Shown here piece by piece: positions 46,319 through 55,415 of a DNA stretch of 64,000 nucleotides; the first letter of the stretch is position 1; each line of letters starts with the position of its first letter. The notes under the pieces are model-generated. The model was given only the letters and a program-made list of their open reading frames with translations, was not told where the DNA came from and made no database searches. This DNA comes from Paenibacillus sp. UNC499MF. GTDB taxonomy: Bacteria > Bacillota > Bacilli > Paenibacillales > NBRC-103111. A program made the position numbers and the translations under genes. Where the stretch lies: assembly GCF_900107975.1 (NCBI RefSeq), contig NZ_FNVF01000007.1:98085-162084 (forward strand), written 5' to 3'.

Positions 46319-47485
46319 ATGGAGCAGGAAGCGATTAAAGATCTTAAGCGTAAAAGAAATATCCGGATCATTGCCGGTTTGTTCATCGGGGGACTTATTT
46401 TATTTACCTTATTCGGCAATACGCTGCAGGCGCTGACTTTACCCAAAGTGAGAACGGAAAGCGCGACGTACGGAAGTCTTGTACATACGCTCGAAGGAGC
46501 CGGGGTTCTGCGTCCGCTTGCGGAAGAGAAGCTGAGCAGCCCGGCAGGCTGGAAGGTCAAAGCGGTTCTCGTCAAAGAGGGAGACCGTGTGAAAAAAGGA
46601 CAGAAGCTGGTTACCTATGACAGCAAGTCCGCCGAGCGGGAGCTGCTGGACGAAACCACGCAGCTGGAAAAGCTGAAGATCGAGCTGCAAAACGCGCAGG
46701 ACCAGTTCATTGCGGCATCCACGGAGGGCGACGAAATGAAGGTCCGGAGCGTCAGCCGGGAGCTGGAGACGCGCAAGCTCGATATCCGCATCCAGGAGCG
46801 TAAAATCCAAGGTCTGCGGGAAGAACTGGCAGACCGGAAAGATCTGGCCGCTCCGTTCGAAGGCGCGATCACGAAAGTGAACGCCAGCGCCGGATCTAAA
46901 ACGGCGGGAGAGCCCGAAATCGTGATCACGGACAGCGCCAAGGGATACCGGCTCGAATTCGCCGCCGATGCCGCACTGCTGACCAGCCTCGGAATTACTG
47001 CCGGGACGAAGCTGGAGGTAGGACTCGGCACGCCGGATCAGCAGCCCCGGCTTATCGAGGGCACCGTTGAAGAGGCGGGGGATGCGGAACCGCTGACAAC
47101 GGCGGCGGGCTCTCCCGGCGGGGAGGCGGAGGAAAGCAGGGTCCTCACGGTGACGCGGAAAACGCTGCGCGTTAAAGTGGAGGACCCCGAGCTGAAAGGC
47201 GGGGAGCGTGCCTTCGTCAAGCTCACGAAGCGTTCCGTGCAGCAGGGATTTAAGGTTTCAAGCGACGCGGTCCATCAAGAGCGCGACGGCAGGTTCATTT
47301 ATAAGATCGAAGAGCAGAAGGGCGCCCTGGGCAATATTTTCGTAGTCCGGAGAGTCCCTGTCCGTTTCAGCGAAGCCAACGATTCGGAGACCGTGATTCA
47401 AACCGACAGCCTGAATGAAAAAGATCTCATTATTCTCAAAAGCAGCGAGCCCTTGCAGGATAACAACCGGGTTCGTCTGCAATAG
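46319..47485 (+). CDS. HlyD/RND-type membrane fusion (adaptor) protein
   Basis: The 388-residue product has one membrane helix (about 15-36), a lipoyl/barrel-sandwich half (GWKVKAVLVKEGDRVKKGQK, near 76), a coiled-coil hairpin (about 100-175), the second half-motif (LAAPFEGAITKVNASAGS, near 178) and beta-barrel domains to the end. Adaptors of this kind (YknX-like) normally partner MacB-type ABC exporters, not importers. Here it sits 27 bp after an importer permease and before the binding lipoprotein. GGGGAGG precedes the ATG. Confidence 0.88.
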   Translation: MEQEAIKDLKRKRNIRIIAGLFIGGLILFTLFGNTLQALTLPKVRTESATYGSLVHTLEGAGVLRPLAEEKLSSPAGWKVKAVLVKEGDRVKKGQKLVTYDSKSAERELLDETTQLEKLKIELQNAQDQFIAASTEGDEMKVRSVSRELETRKLDIRIQERKIQGLREELADRKDLAAPFEGAITKVNASAGSKTAGEPEIVITDSAKGYRLEFAADAALLTSLGITAGTKLEVGLGTPDQQPRLIEGTVEEAGDAEPLTTAAGSPGGEAEESRVLTVTRKTLRVKVEDPELKGGERAFVKLTKRSVQQGFKVSSDAVHQERDGRFIYKIEEQKGALGNIFVVRRVPVRFSEANDSETVIQTDSLNEKDLIILKSSEPLQDNNRVRLQ

Positions 47486-47546
47486 CAAGGGATTCCTGCG
47501 TAAGACGATAACGAACGACGACAACCGATAGAGGAGAGGATTACGA

Positions 47547-48899
47547 ATGATGAAAAAACCTGTGTGGGCCGTGTTCATTTTTGCGGCGCTTGCAACCAGC
47601 GCTTGCGGAGCCGGAGGAAGAGGGGAGGCCGGCGGGACTCCGTCTAAAGATAAGCCGAAAAGCAAAGACGGGAAAACCGTCGTGACCTTATCCTTAAAAA
47701 ATCCCGATCCGTTCTTCCAGACGGTCGAGAAGAAGTTCGAGGAGAAATACCCGGATATCGATTTGCAGATTCAATCCTATAAGCAGGCAGGCGAAAAATG
47801 GGGAGCCGGGGATTTCGAGAAATACGTGAAGACAACGAATACGGCCTTACTGTCGGGTAAGGGGGCGGATATTGTCGAATTAAGCGATCTGCCCGTCGAT
47901 AAATATGTGCACGGCAAGCTTCTCGCTAACCTGAACGAGATGTTCGACCAAGACAAAGCGTTGAAGAAGGAAGAATTAAACCTGAACATTTTGAACGGGA
48001 TGAAGAAAAAGGACGGCGGGTTATATACGCTTCCCACCTCGTTCTACTTGAGAACCTACATAGGAGACGGCGATTCGATCAAGAAGGCGAATGTCCAGAT
48101 CGACGATGCCAAGTGGACGTGGAGCCAGTTTGAAGAAACGGCGAAAAAGGTGATGGAGAAGGAGGGGGGAGGCGGCAAAGCGAAGCGGCCCGTTTTTACG
48201 GAAGACCCGGGAGTAACCCTGCAGGAGATCATTATGGACCGTTACGGGGAGCTTGTCGATCCGGCCACGATGAAAGCGAAATTCGATTCGCCTGCTTTCA
48301 CGGATCTGCTGAAATCCATCAAGAAAATGTACGACGAAAAAATAATGAAAAGCGAAACTGCAGAAGGAGAAACCGCCCTGTTTTATTCGGCCGCTTTTCT
48401 CACGCCTCAGGATATGGTCGTAAATCCGCATGGGCAGTACTCCAACCCTAAGCTGCTCCAGAAGCCGCATGCCGAGGGCGCAAAGGGAGGAATCCGGATC
48501 ATCCCGGCCGATGAGTTTGCGGTACAGGCCAAATCCTCCGTCAAGGCGGAAGCGTGGACGTTCCTTTCCTTCCTTTACTCTAAAGACGTGCAGTCACTGC
48601 AGGATTTGAAAGGTTTTTCCCTGCTTAAAGAAGTGAACGATAAAAAGCTGGATGAGATCCAAAAGCAGCTAAAGGGCGGAACATTTAAGCTCCCGACAGG
48701 AACAAAAGCGAACGTATCCGACGATCAATTTAATCTCTATAAAGAATTTATACGAAAAGCCGAAAGCTTTTCCGCTTTTGATATGAAAGTGCTCTCCATT
48801 ATTAACGAGGAAACACCGGCCTATTTCAGCGGGCAGAAGCCGGCGGAAGAAGTGGCGAAACTGATTCAGAACAGGGTGACGACCTATTTAAACGAGTGA
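47547..48899 (+). CDS. ABC sugar-type solute-binding lipoprotein
   Basis: The 450-residue product has a signal peptide and lipobox TSAC (Cys20). The fold is that of family 1 extracellular solute-binding proteins: VVTLSLKNPDPFFQTVEKKFEEKYPDID (near 45; shown by its K/E periodicity) and GADIVELSDLP (near 110). C-terminal SSVKAEAWTFLSFLYSKDVQ (near 330) is typical of late CUT1 binding protein helices. Substrate unknown. Likely partner of the two permeases. Confidence 0.85.
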   Translation: MMKKPVWAVFIFAALATSACGAGGRGEAGGTPSKDKPKSKDGKTVVTLSLKNPDPFFQTVEKKFEEKYPDIDLQIQSYKQAGEKWGAGDFEKYVKTTNTALLSGKGADIVELSDLPVDKYVHGKLLANLNEMFDQDKALKKEELNLNILNGMKKKDGGLYTLPTSFYLRTYIGDGDSIKKANVQIDDAKWTWSQFEETAKKVMEKEGGGGKAKRPVFTEDPGVTLQEIIMDRYGELVDPATMKAKFDSPAFTDLLKSIKKMYDEKIMKSETAEGETALFYSAAFLTPQDMVVNPHGQYSNPKLLQKPHAEGAKGGIRIIPADEFAVQAKSSVKAEAWTFLSFLYSKDVQSLQDLKGFSLLKEVNDKKLDEIQKQLKGGTFKLPTGTKANVSDDQFNLYKEFIRKAESFSAFDMKVLSIINEETPAYFSGQKPAEEVAKLIQNRVTTYLNE

Positions 48900-48944
48900 C
48901 CAGGAGGGCTTGTTTTCAAATCCGATAAAGAAAGGCCGGTCTTT

Positions 48945-49607
48945 TTGAAAAAAATTATCGCAGCGGGAGCGCTCGGCTTATTGGCTTTAATGAGCATACT
49001 GGCTTACGCGTTAAGCTTCAGCCTGGACTTTCTGAGCTCTCAGAAATTCGTTATAAACGGGAGACAAATGGAGTTCCCTGTCATTGACTATAACGGACAC
49101 GTGTATGTTCCCCTCCGCTTTGTAGCTGAAAATATGGCTTCCGACGTCGGATATAACGCGAGTACGGGAATAACCAGCATCGACCAGCACAGTGTAAGGT
49201 TCGACGATGTCGTGGCCGCCCCGAAGCCTGAGGTCGTCTATGAGAAAAGGCTCGGAAACGGGTCCGTATGGATGCAGGATATTCCCCTGCTGCAGGGGAA
49301 TTCCTGCTGGGCAGGCTGTATCCAGGATCCCCGGTCCGACCTCACCATGCTTAAGCAGGCGGAATATCCTGCAGTCGACGTTAAACCCGGGGCGTACATC
49401 GGAATCCGTTATCCGAAAGGAATGGAGCCGAAGCGGATGGAGAGCTCTTTTATCACAAACGTGGGCGGAAAGGAAAAATTTATGGTCATAAACATGGATC
49501 AAGGCAGAATCCGCCTGCCGGGAGAGCCCGGAATTTATTCCATTTTGCTGCGCTCCTATTGGGATCAGGGCGATACGACGTATTTGTTTGCCGTAAAAAT
49601 AAGTTAG
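48945..49607 (+). CDS. Secreted stalk-domain (copper amine oxidase N-terminal-like) protein
   Basis: The product has 220 residues from a TTG start (GAAAGG 9 bp upstream). A signal or anchor helix (about 3-25) precedes a short stalk domain (FVINGRQMEFPVIDYNGHVYVPLRFVAENM, with the YVPLRFVAE hallmark, about 34-75). The remaining 140 residues are a beta-rich domain with two close Cys (NSCWAGCIQD) that could form a disulfide, and I do not recognise it. Stalk domains are common on Paenibacillaceae surface proteins. Confidence 0.75.
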   Translation: MKKIIAAGALGLLALMSILAYALSFSLDFLSSQKFVINGRQMEFPVIDYNGHVYVPLRFVAENMASDVGYNASTGITSIDQHSVRFDDVVAAPKPEVVYEKRLGNGSVWMQDIPLLQGNSCWAGCIQDPRSDLTMLKQAEYPAVDVKPGAYIGIRYPKGMEPKRMESSFITNVGGKEKFMVINMDQGRIRLPGEPGIYSILLRSYWDQGDTTYLFAVKIS

Positions 49608-49657
49608 GACATCACCCGGCGGTTCGGAAAGTTTGGCAAGAATCATAGGTGAAATGT

Positions 49658-50851
49658 ATGAAGATCACATTGTTAGCTTATGGTAAGCCGGAAGCGGTGC
49701 AGCCTTTTGCCGCACTCGCTTCCGCGCTTAAATCGGGCGGGTATGAAGCGGGAGTGGCGGTATCTGCGGGTTCGGACCTTTGTCCGGCACATTCCGGCAC
49801 AGGCCGCGCCTGGATGCACCAGCGCCTCTGGAGATATCTCGGGTCGGGAGAGGGCGGATTGGAGGGGGGAAATCCCGGCGGCAGAACCGGGAATTTGCGT
49901 GAAGTCTGCGCGGAATCGGATTTGATTGTTTCCGATTTGCGCATGCTTGATCACGCCTTGGCCGTTTCAAGCGAGCTTAACAGCAAACTTATGGCGGCCG
50001 CCCTGACTCCTCCTTGCCCCGTGTCCCGTAATGCCGCGCTCTTATCGGGAATTCTTCGGAAGCTTCCCTTCTTCTATGGGGCAGCAGGCAAACGGGAACC
50101 GGGGTATGCATGGCCGCTAGCGTGGGAATCGGCCCTTAACAAGACGGTTTCCCGGGACATTCCTGTTCTGCACGCATACAGCGCATGTTTCCTGGAGAGA
50201 CGCGGCGAATCGGGAGGGCCGGCCGGACAGATCGTAACAGGGGAGTGGAGAATGGCGGCGGGCACCGGCGGCTCCAACTGTTCAAGCAAATCCCGTGAAG
50301 ATACGGGACAATGGCTGGATAAGGGAGAGACTCCTCTTTATTTCGGATTTAGCGGGCTGCCCTTGCAGGTACAGGTACATTGTATCCAGAACGCTTTGGA
50401 TGCTTCAAGGGAGCTATCATGCAGAGCGGTCATCGAGGCCGACTGGCAGGCACTGGGCGGGCTCCGACATGAGCTGCCCGTAAATGCGCTGCCCGTGGAG
50501 CAGGCGGACTATGACCGGCTTTTTCCCCGCTGCCGGAGCGTCCTGCACCGGGGTTCTTCCGCTGCCGCCCACGCAAGCTTGAGAGCGGGAATTCCCGCTC
50601 TCGTGTGTCCGGCTGCCGAGGAAGAGCAGGTGTGGGGCAGGCTGACCGTCGCAGCGGGAGCGGGAGGCTGCCTGCCCTTGAACAAGGTAACGCGGAAGAA
50701 ACTGACGCAAAGGTTAAAGGCCCTTGAAGATAAACGAGTGAGAAACAAAACGGCCGAGCTCGGCGCAAGCTTGAGGGAGGAGAACGGCATAGAGACAGCT
50801 ATCCCTTTTATTGACCGCTATTTAAGCTGGACGCAGTACCGGAAATTTTAA
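49658..50851 (+). CDS. Degenerate GT1/UGT-like glycosyltransferase
   Basis: The 397-residue protein has the plan of GtfA/sterol glucosyltransferase-type enzymes: an N-terminal Rossmann half (MKITLLAYGKPEAVQPFAALA, the place of the usual GxRGDVQPF) and a C-terminal half with LFPRCRSVLHRGSSAAAHASLRAGIPALVCP (near 283). The usual donor-binding HHGGAGT is replaced by HRGSSAA, so the nucleotide-sugar site is altered. ATG 49658 follows AGGTGA. Gene order suggests cotranscription with the stalk protein gene. Inactive homologue or changed specificity are both possible. Confidence 0.65.
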   Translation: MKITLLAYGKPEAVQPFAALASALKSGGYEAGVAVSAGSDLCPAHSGTGRAWMHQRLWRYLGSGEGGLEGGNPGGRTGNLREVCAESDLIVSDLRMLDHALAVSSELNSKLMAAALTPPCPVSRNAALLSGILRKLPFFYGAAGKREPGYAWPLAWESALNKTVSRDIPVLHAYSACFLERRGESGGPAGQIVTGEWRMAAGTGGSNCSSKSREDTGQWLDKGETPLYFGFSGLPLQVQVHCIQNALDASRELSCRAVIEADWQALGGLRHELPVNALPVEQADYDRLFPRCRSVLHRGSSAAAHASLRAGIPALVCPAAEEEQVWGRLTVAAGAGGCLPLNKVTRKKLTQRLKALEDKRVRNKTAELGASLREENGIETAIPFIDRYLSWTQYRKF

Positions 50852-50900
50852 ACGGGCCAGGGGGGCTCGGCGTTCAAGAGGAGGAGCCGTCAGGAAAGAC

Positions 50901-50943
50901 AAGAATTCATGGGAGCATAGTGATCCTGTGAATTCTTTTTTTA
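50901..50943 (+). terminator. Terminator after the transporter/adaptor gene unit
   Basis: AAGAATTCA and TGAATTCTT flank a 19-nt loop and are followed by TTTTTTT. It ends the run of genes from 44536 and separates it from the metallophosphoesterase gene. Confidence 0.85.
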
Positions 50944-51093
50944 TTTTACAAAAAGTTAATAGAGGAAAACTTCGAAAGATGACGAATAGAATAAGTGAAA
51001 TTAATAAATCCAATAGATATATAAATTAAATGTGGAGAAGAAGCGTGTAACTGTGGTTGTATTTTGCCAGTAAAAAAGGAGATGAGTTGAAAA

Positions 51094-54000
51094 GTGAACA
51101 AGAAACTGTTTACCAGCTGCTTCACCTGTTTCATGGCCATCCAGTTGGCGGCAAGTTCATCGCTTGCCTTCGTCCGTCCCGCGGCCGCGGAAGAAGCGGG
51201 AACGTCTGCCGCTGTTTCATCTGCCGCGCCCGGAATGTTGATTACGGAAATCGTGCCCGATTCGGGAGGGGATACGGAGGCGGGAGAAGATCCGTACGAG
51301 TATCTGGAAGTGTACAACAATAGCGATCAGCCGATTGATTTCAAAGATTATTCGATTCTGTACCGGTATCCGGGAGAGCCGGGAAAAGACTTGTTTTGGC
51401 GCCCCTACACGGATGAGCAGATAGTGATTCAGCCCGGGAAAGCGATGGTTTTCTGGGCCGTCACACCCGCCGCGGAAACGAAAACCGCAGCCGATTTCAA
51501 TGCGCACTTCGGGACCTCCCTCACGGAAAACAAAGATATCGTCCGCATTCCCGGCGGTCTGAACAATTTGCGGGAAAGAACGATCGTCGTCGCGACCAAC
51601 ACGGGCCGGGACATCGTACGGGCCAGTTATAACCAGGGCGTCCTGGAAACCGCGGCGGATATGAGTATCGAGTACGGCACACCGGATGCGGGAAGCCTGG
51701 ATATGAAGAAGCTGAGCGTGCTTCAGGCAAAAGCGACCCCGGGCACGTTCGATCCCGCCCATGTTCCCGCGGAGCCTGTCCGCACCGCTGCCGATTCCGT
51801 CGCACCGACCGTAAGGGATGTTACCGATACGTCCGGCATAGATCTGGTCAGTCCTATTGAGCTGACCGCCGAAGCGGAGGACGACCGGCTGCTGGCGTCG
51901 GTCAATCTGTATTACAAGTCCAACAAGAGCGCGGATTATAAAAAGGTGGCGATTCCCCCCGGAAAGGACGGCAAATTCCGCTATTCCGTCGAAATGATGG
52001 AATGGTTCGGCAGTCCGTCTCTGCAGTATTATTTCGAGGCATCCGACACCTTCAACACGTCGGCTACCGCGCCTCGCACCCTCAGCCTTGCGGGGAGCGA
52101 GAAAAGTCCGGCGCTGAACGTGCGCGACGGGGAGACGCTGTCGGGAAGCCGCGTCTTGATCGGCTCTTCGGCCGCGGGGACCGGGCCGATGACGCTGACC
52201 GTCGACGGCCAAGCGGTTGCACCGACGGCCAAAGCGCTGGAGAAAACCGCCTATTTCGTCTTCGAGGCGGACGATATCGACAAAGGGCAGAACGTCGTGA
52301 CGATGGGGGCGGATACGCTCCATCTCATTCCGTTCGGAACGCAGGATTACAAAACGATGGTCGTACCCGTCCGCCCCGAGCTTTTCAAATACGGGCAGGC
52401 CAACCCGATCGCCATCCGCGCCGGTTCCGTCAACCGTCCTTATTACGAGGACAAGCCCGAAACGGGACTGGACGATTTTAATATCCGCAACGTCCGGCTT
52501 GTTCTTGCCGACGGCACGGTTGTGAAAGACCCCAAATACGCCAATCCGGCGACGATCTTGGATATGGGGGACAACGGGCGCTTCCTGCCGGTCGTCACGT
52601 TTAATTTTGCGGTACCGGAGTCTTACTGGAAAGGCGTTTCTTACCGCTGGGACACGACAGCTTCGGCCGACGGCGCCCATAAGGTGGAAGTGAGGCTTCC
52701 GGACGGAAGCAAAGCTTCGGCCGATGTGACGGTGGATAACCAGGGGCCTGTCGTTACAACGAACATAGAGGAAGGCAAATCCTATAAAGGATCGTTCGAC
52801 ATCCAGGCAAGCGCCTCAGACGCGGCTTCCGGTGTGAAGTCCTTTGAAGTCAAGCTGGACGGCATGCCCATCCGGGTACCGTACGCGGCTTCATCGGCTT
52901 CGCTTCCGCCGGGCGGGCATACCCTTCTTCTCAAGGCGGCCGACGCGGGCGGCAAGACGACGGAGAAGACCGTCAAGTTCACGACGCCCGAAGAGCTGCC
53001 GCATAAGCCGGTCCTCTTGTCTCCGGCCGAGGGGACGCAGGATGTGGACGGGAACGTTTCGCTGGAAGTATCCGTCTCCGACCCGGCAGGCGATCCGCTG
53101 AACGTGAAGTTCTTTAAAGGGAAGCGGATCACGGCAGGCGACCCCGGGATGACGGCCTATTCGCACGCTGCGGACATTGAGCCTCCGGCGTTGTTATCCT
53201 TACCGGGAGAGACCCCGTTCTCTCCGGAGGACATGGCTTCGGCTGAAACGTCCGACGACCGTTACGTGACGACCGACTCCGACGGCCAGTTCCCTTACCA
53301 ACGGTTCGAGGTCGAGGTCGGCGGGGAAACCGGCGCGGGCGACCGGATCGAGCTGAACTGGGAAGGCCACAGCCTGAAAGGGCGGAAGGTCAGCCTTTAC
53401 GCGTGGAACTACGGGACGCAGAAGTGGGATTCCCTTGCTTCGATGGTGGCCCCGTCCGAGGAAGATTTTACACTTTCCGCGGCGGCAGACGCTTTTTCTT
53501 ATGTGCGCAGCGGTAAAGTACAGGCAATGGTTCAGGATGAAATTCCACGCCGGGACCAGTACGATTTTACATTCGTGTCCATGCCGGATACGCAAATTTA
53601 TGCAGAAATTTTGCCCCAGTATTTCGAATCCCAAGTGAATTTTATCCGGGACGCCAAGGATGACATGAACATCAAATACGTCATGCAGGTAGGAGATATC
53701 GTCAATTCCGCGGGGATTAAAGGGCAGTGGGAACGGGTGGACAAGTTCATGAACGTGCTGGACGAAGCGGAAATCCCCTACGGGGTGGCAGCGGGCAACC
53801 ACGACGTATTTGACGGAGGGGCCGATTCGGAGCCGGATTACTCGGAATTCTCGAAATACTTCGGGGAAAGCCGCTTTAAGGACAAGCCTTATTACGGCGG
53901 TTCTTATAAAGACAACCGGGGCCATTACGACCTCATTTCCGCTGAAGGCAACGACTTTATTTTCGTCTATATGGGCTGGGATATGAGCGACGAGGATTAC

Positions 54001-55152
54001 GCCTGGATGAACGGGGTGCTCAAGGAGCATTCGGACCGTAAAGCGATCATCGTGGTGCACGAATATTTGCAGAACAACGGAAACCGCTCGGCGGCCGGCA
54101 ATCGGATTTACGAGAACGTGGTGGTGCCGAATCCGAATGTGAAAATGGTGATGAGCGGGCACTTTACCGGCAGCGCCCTACGGACCGACCAGATTGACGA
54201 TGATAAGGACGGTACGCCTGACCGCAAAGTGTACCAGATTCTTAACGACTATCAGGGCATTCCCAACGGTGGCGACGGATACCTCAAGCTGCTTCATTTC
54301 GATACAAGCACCGATACCGTCTATGTGAACACGTACTCTCCTTATCTGGACGATTATAATTATTACGATCCCGCCAAGGATGAATTCAAGCTGTCGATGG
54401 ATTTGAAACCGATGAAGAAGCGGGTGGCCACGGACAAGCTCGAAGTAAACGTATACTCGGATGAGCTGATCGGAGAGGCCGAAGCCGTTAGCGGTTCGAC
54501 GGCCAAAACCGCCTGGGGTCCTCTGAGCGGGAATACCGTCTACCAGTGGTATGCGACCGCGGAGGATGCCTTCGGAGGCCGGACCTATTCGGATATCGGC
54601 ACCTTCCGTACCCGGCTTGCCCTGTCCGCTCCGCAGGAAGTGAAGGCTTCCGGCGTGACGGCCGATTCCGCGCGGATCAGCTGGAATCCGGTAGCGGTGC
54701 CCGGCGGTTCCTCGTCGGTCACTTACGAGGTATACGGCCCGCAGGGCTTGGCGGCGACCGTGACCGGCTCCGTATACGCATTTACCGGCCTGGAGCCGGA
54801 TACATCGTATACGTTCACCGTCCGGGCCGTGCACGAGTCGGGAGCCGTCTCGGACATGAGCCTGCCGGTGACGTTCACGACAAGTATGGACCTGCCCGCT
54901 CTGCAGGCCGGCTTGCAGCGGTTTGCCGCGGCCGGTCAGGTCACTTCGCCTTTGACGAACCAGCTCGACAATGCGCTGAGGCAGGCGGCCGGTCATCTGC
55001 AGAGAGGACAGAGCAGCCAGGCTGCGAAGAAAATAGAAGACTTTGTGAAGCATCTCGGCAACAAAGCGCATGAGGATGCGGCCGCTCCGGAAGCCCGGCA
55101 GTGGCTGCTTCTTAAAGCACAGGCGCTTCTGCGTGCCTGGGCGGCGGAATAG
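51094..55152 (+). CDS. Large secreted metallophosphoesterase with lamin-tail, Ig-like, FN3 and FIMAH domains
   Basis: The product has 1352 residues from a GTG start (AAAGGAGA upstream). Order: signal peptide (1-32), lamin-tail domain (about 48-165, GMLITEIVPDSGGD), Ig/cadherin-like beta modules (about 240-690), a calcineurin-like phosphoesterase (about 825-1060), FN3 (about 1177-1265) and a C-terminal helical FIMAH-like segment (about 1268-1352). Metal motifs seen: MPDTQIY, GDIVNSAG, GNHDVF, HEYLQNNG; the last motif reads SGHFTG and lacks the second His of GHxH. Probably a cell-wall or extracellular phosphodiesterase (DNA or phosphate ester), substrate unknown. Confidence 0.88.
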   Translation: MNKKLFTSCFTCFMAIQLAASSSLAFVRPAAAEEAGTSAAVSSAAPGMLITEIVPDSGGDTEAGEDPYEYLEVYNNSDQPIDFKDYSILYRYPGEPGKDLFWRPYTDEQIVIQPGKAMVFWAVTPAAETKTAADFNAHFGTSLTENKDIVRIPGGLNNLRERTIVVATNTGRDIVRASYNQGVLETAADMSIEYGTPDAGSLDMKKLSVLQAKATPGTFDPAHVPAEPVRTAADSVAPTVRDVTDTSGIDLVSPIELTAEAEDDRLLASVNLYYKSNKSADYKKVAIPPGKDGKFRYSVEMMEWFGSPSLQYYFEASDTFNTSATAPRTLSLAGSEKSPALNVRDGETLSGSRVLIGSSAAGTGPMTLTVDGQAVAPTAKALEKTAYFVFEADDIDKGQNVVTMGADTLHLIPFGTQDYKTMVVPVRPELFKYGQANPIAIRAGSVNRPYYEDKPETGLDDFNIRNVRLVLADGTVVKDPKYANPATILDMGDNGRFLPVVTFNFAVPESYWKGVSYRWDTTASADGAHKVEVRLPDGSKASADVTVDNQGPVVTTNIEEGKSYKGSFDIQASASDAASGVKSFEVKLDGMPIRVPYAASSASLPPGGHTLLLKAADAGGKTTEKTVKFTTPEELPHKPVLLSPAEGTQDVDGNVSLEVSVSDPAGDPLNVKFFKGKRITAGDPGMTAYSHAADIEPPALLSLPGETPFSPEDMASAETSDDRYVTTDSDGQFPYQRFEVEVGGETGAGDRIELNWEGHSLKGRKVSLYAWNYGTQKWDSLASMVAPSEEDFTLSAAADAFSYVRSGKVQAMVQDEIPRRDQYDFTFVSMPDTQIYAEILPQYFESQVNFIRDAKDDMNIKYVMQVGDIVNSAGIKGQWERVDKFMNVLDEAEIPYGVAAGNHDVFDGGADSEPDYSEFSKYFGESRFKDKPYYGGSYKDNRGHYDLISAEGNDFIFVYMGWDMSDEDYAWMNGVLKEHSDRKAIIVVHEYLQNNGNRSAAGNRIYENVVVPNPNVKMVMSGHFTGSALRTDQIDDDKDGTPDRKVYQILNDYQGIPNGGDGYLKLLHFDTSTDTVYVNTYSPYLDDYNYYDPAKDEFKLSMDLKPMKKRVATDKLEVNVYSDELIGEAEAVSGSTAKTAWGPLSGNTVYQWYATAEDAFGGRTYSDIGTFRTRLALSAPQEVKASGVTADSARISWNPVAVPGGSSSVTYEVYGPQGLAATVTGSVYAFTGLEPDTSYTFTVRAVHESGAVSDMSLPVTFTTSMDLPALQAGLQRFAAAGQVTSPLTNQLDNALRQAAGHLQRGQSSQAAKKIEDFVKHLGNKAHEDAAAPEARQWLLLKAQALLRAWAAE

Positions 55153-55251
55153 ATGTGGCTGGCCGCCGCCATTTGGCGCCAAGCCCCGCGCAGCGGAAGC
55201 TTCACGCGGTGCAGAAGCGGCCGTCCAAGCGGCGGACAAGAGGCCGCCGGC

Positions 55252-55346
55252 ATTGACCGCGCGGATTGCCGGGCCGGCCAAACAGCGCAGGCCGATTAAC
55301 CGCGCGGATTGACCGGACCGGCCTTTCAGCGGCGGGCGCCGATCAG
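55252..55346. repeat. Imperfect direct tandem repeat, about 47-bp unit, two copies
   Basis: Both copies contain ACCGCGCGGATTG followed by C/G-rich GGCCGGCC and CAGCG..GGCCGAT-type segments. They lie between the metallophosphoesterase stop and its terminator and do not encode anything recognisable. Confidence 0.55.
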
Positions 55347-55362
55347 CCCCGAAGCCGGACAC

Positions 55363-55410
55363 AAAAAAAGCCCCCGGAAGCGAGTTCAACACACGCTTCC
55401 GGGGGCTTTT
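55363..55410. terminator. Strong bidirectional terminator
   Basis: AAAAGCCCCCGGAAGCG pairs perfectly with CGCTTCCGGGGGCTTTT, with A and T runs on both sides. It ends the metallophosphoesterase (+) and ROK (-) transcripts. Confidence 0.93.
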
Positions 55411-55415
55411 CCGTT

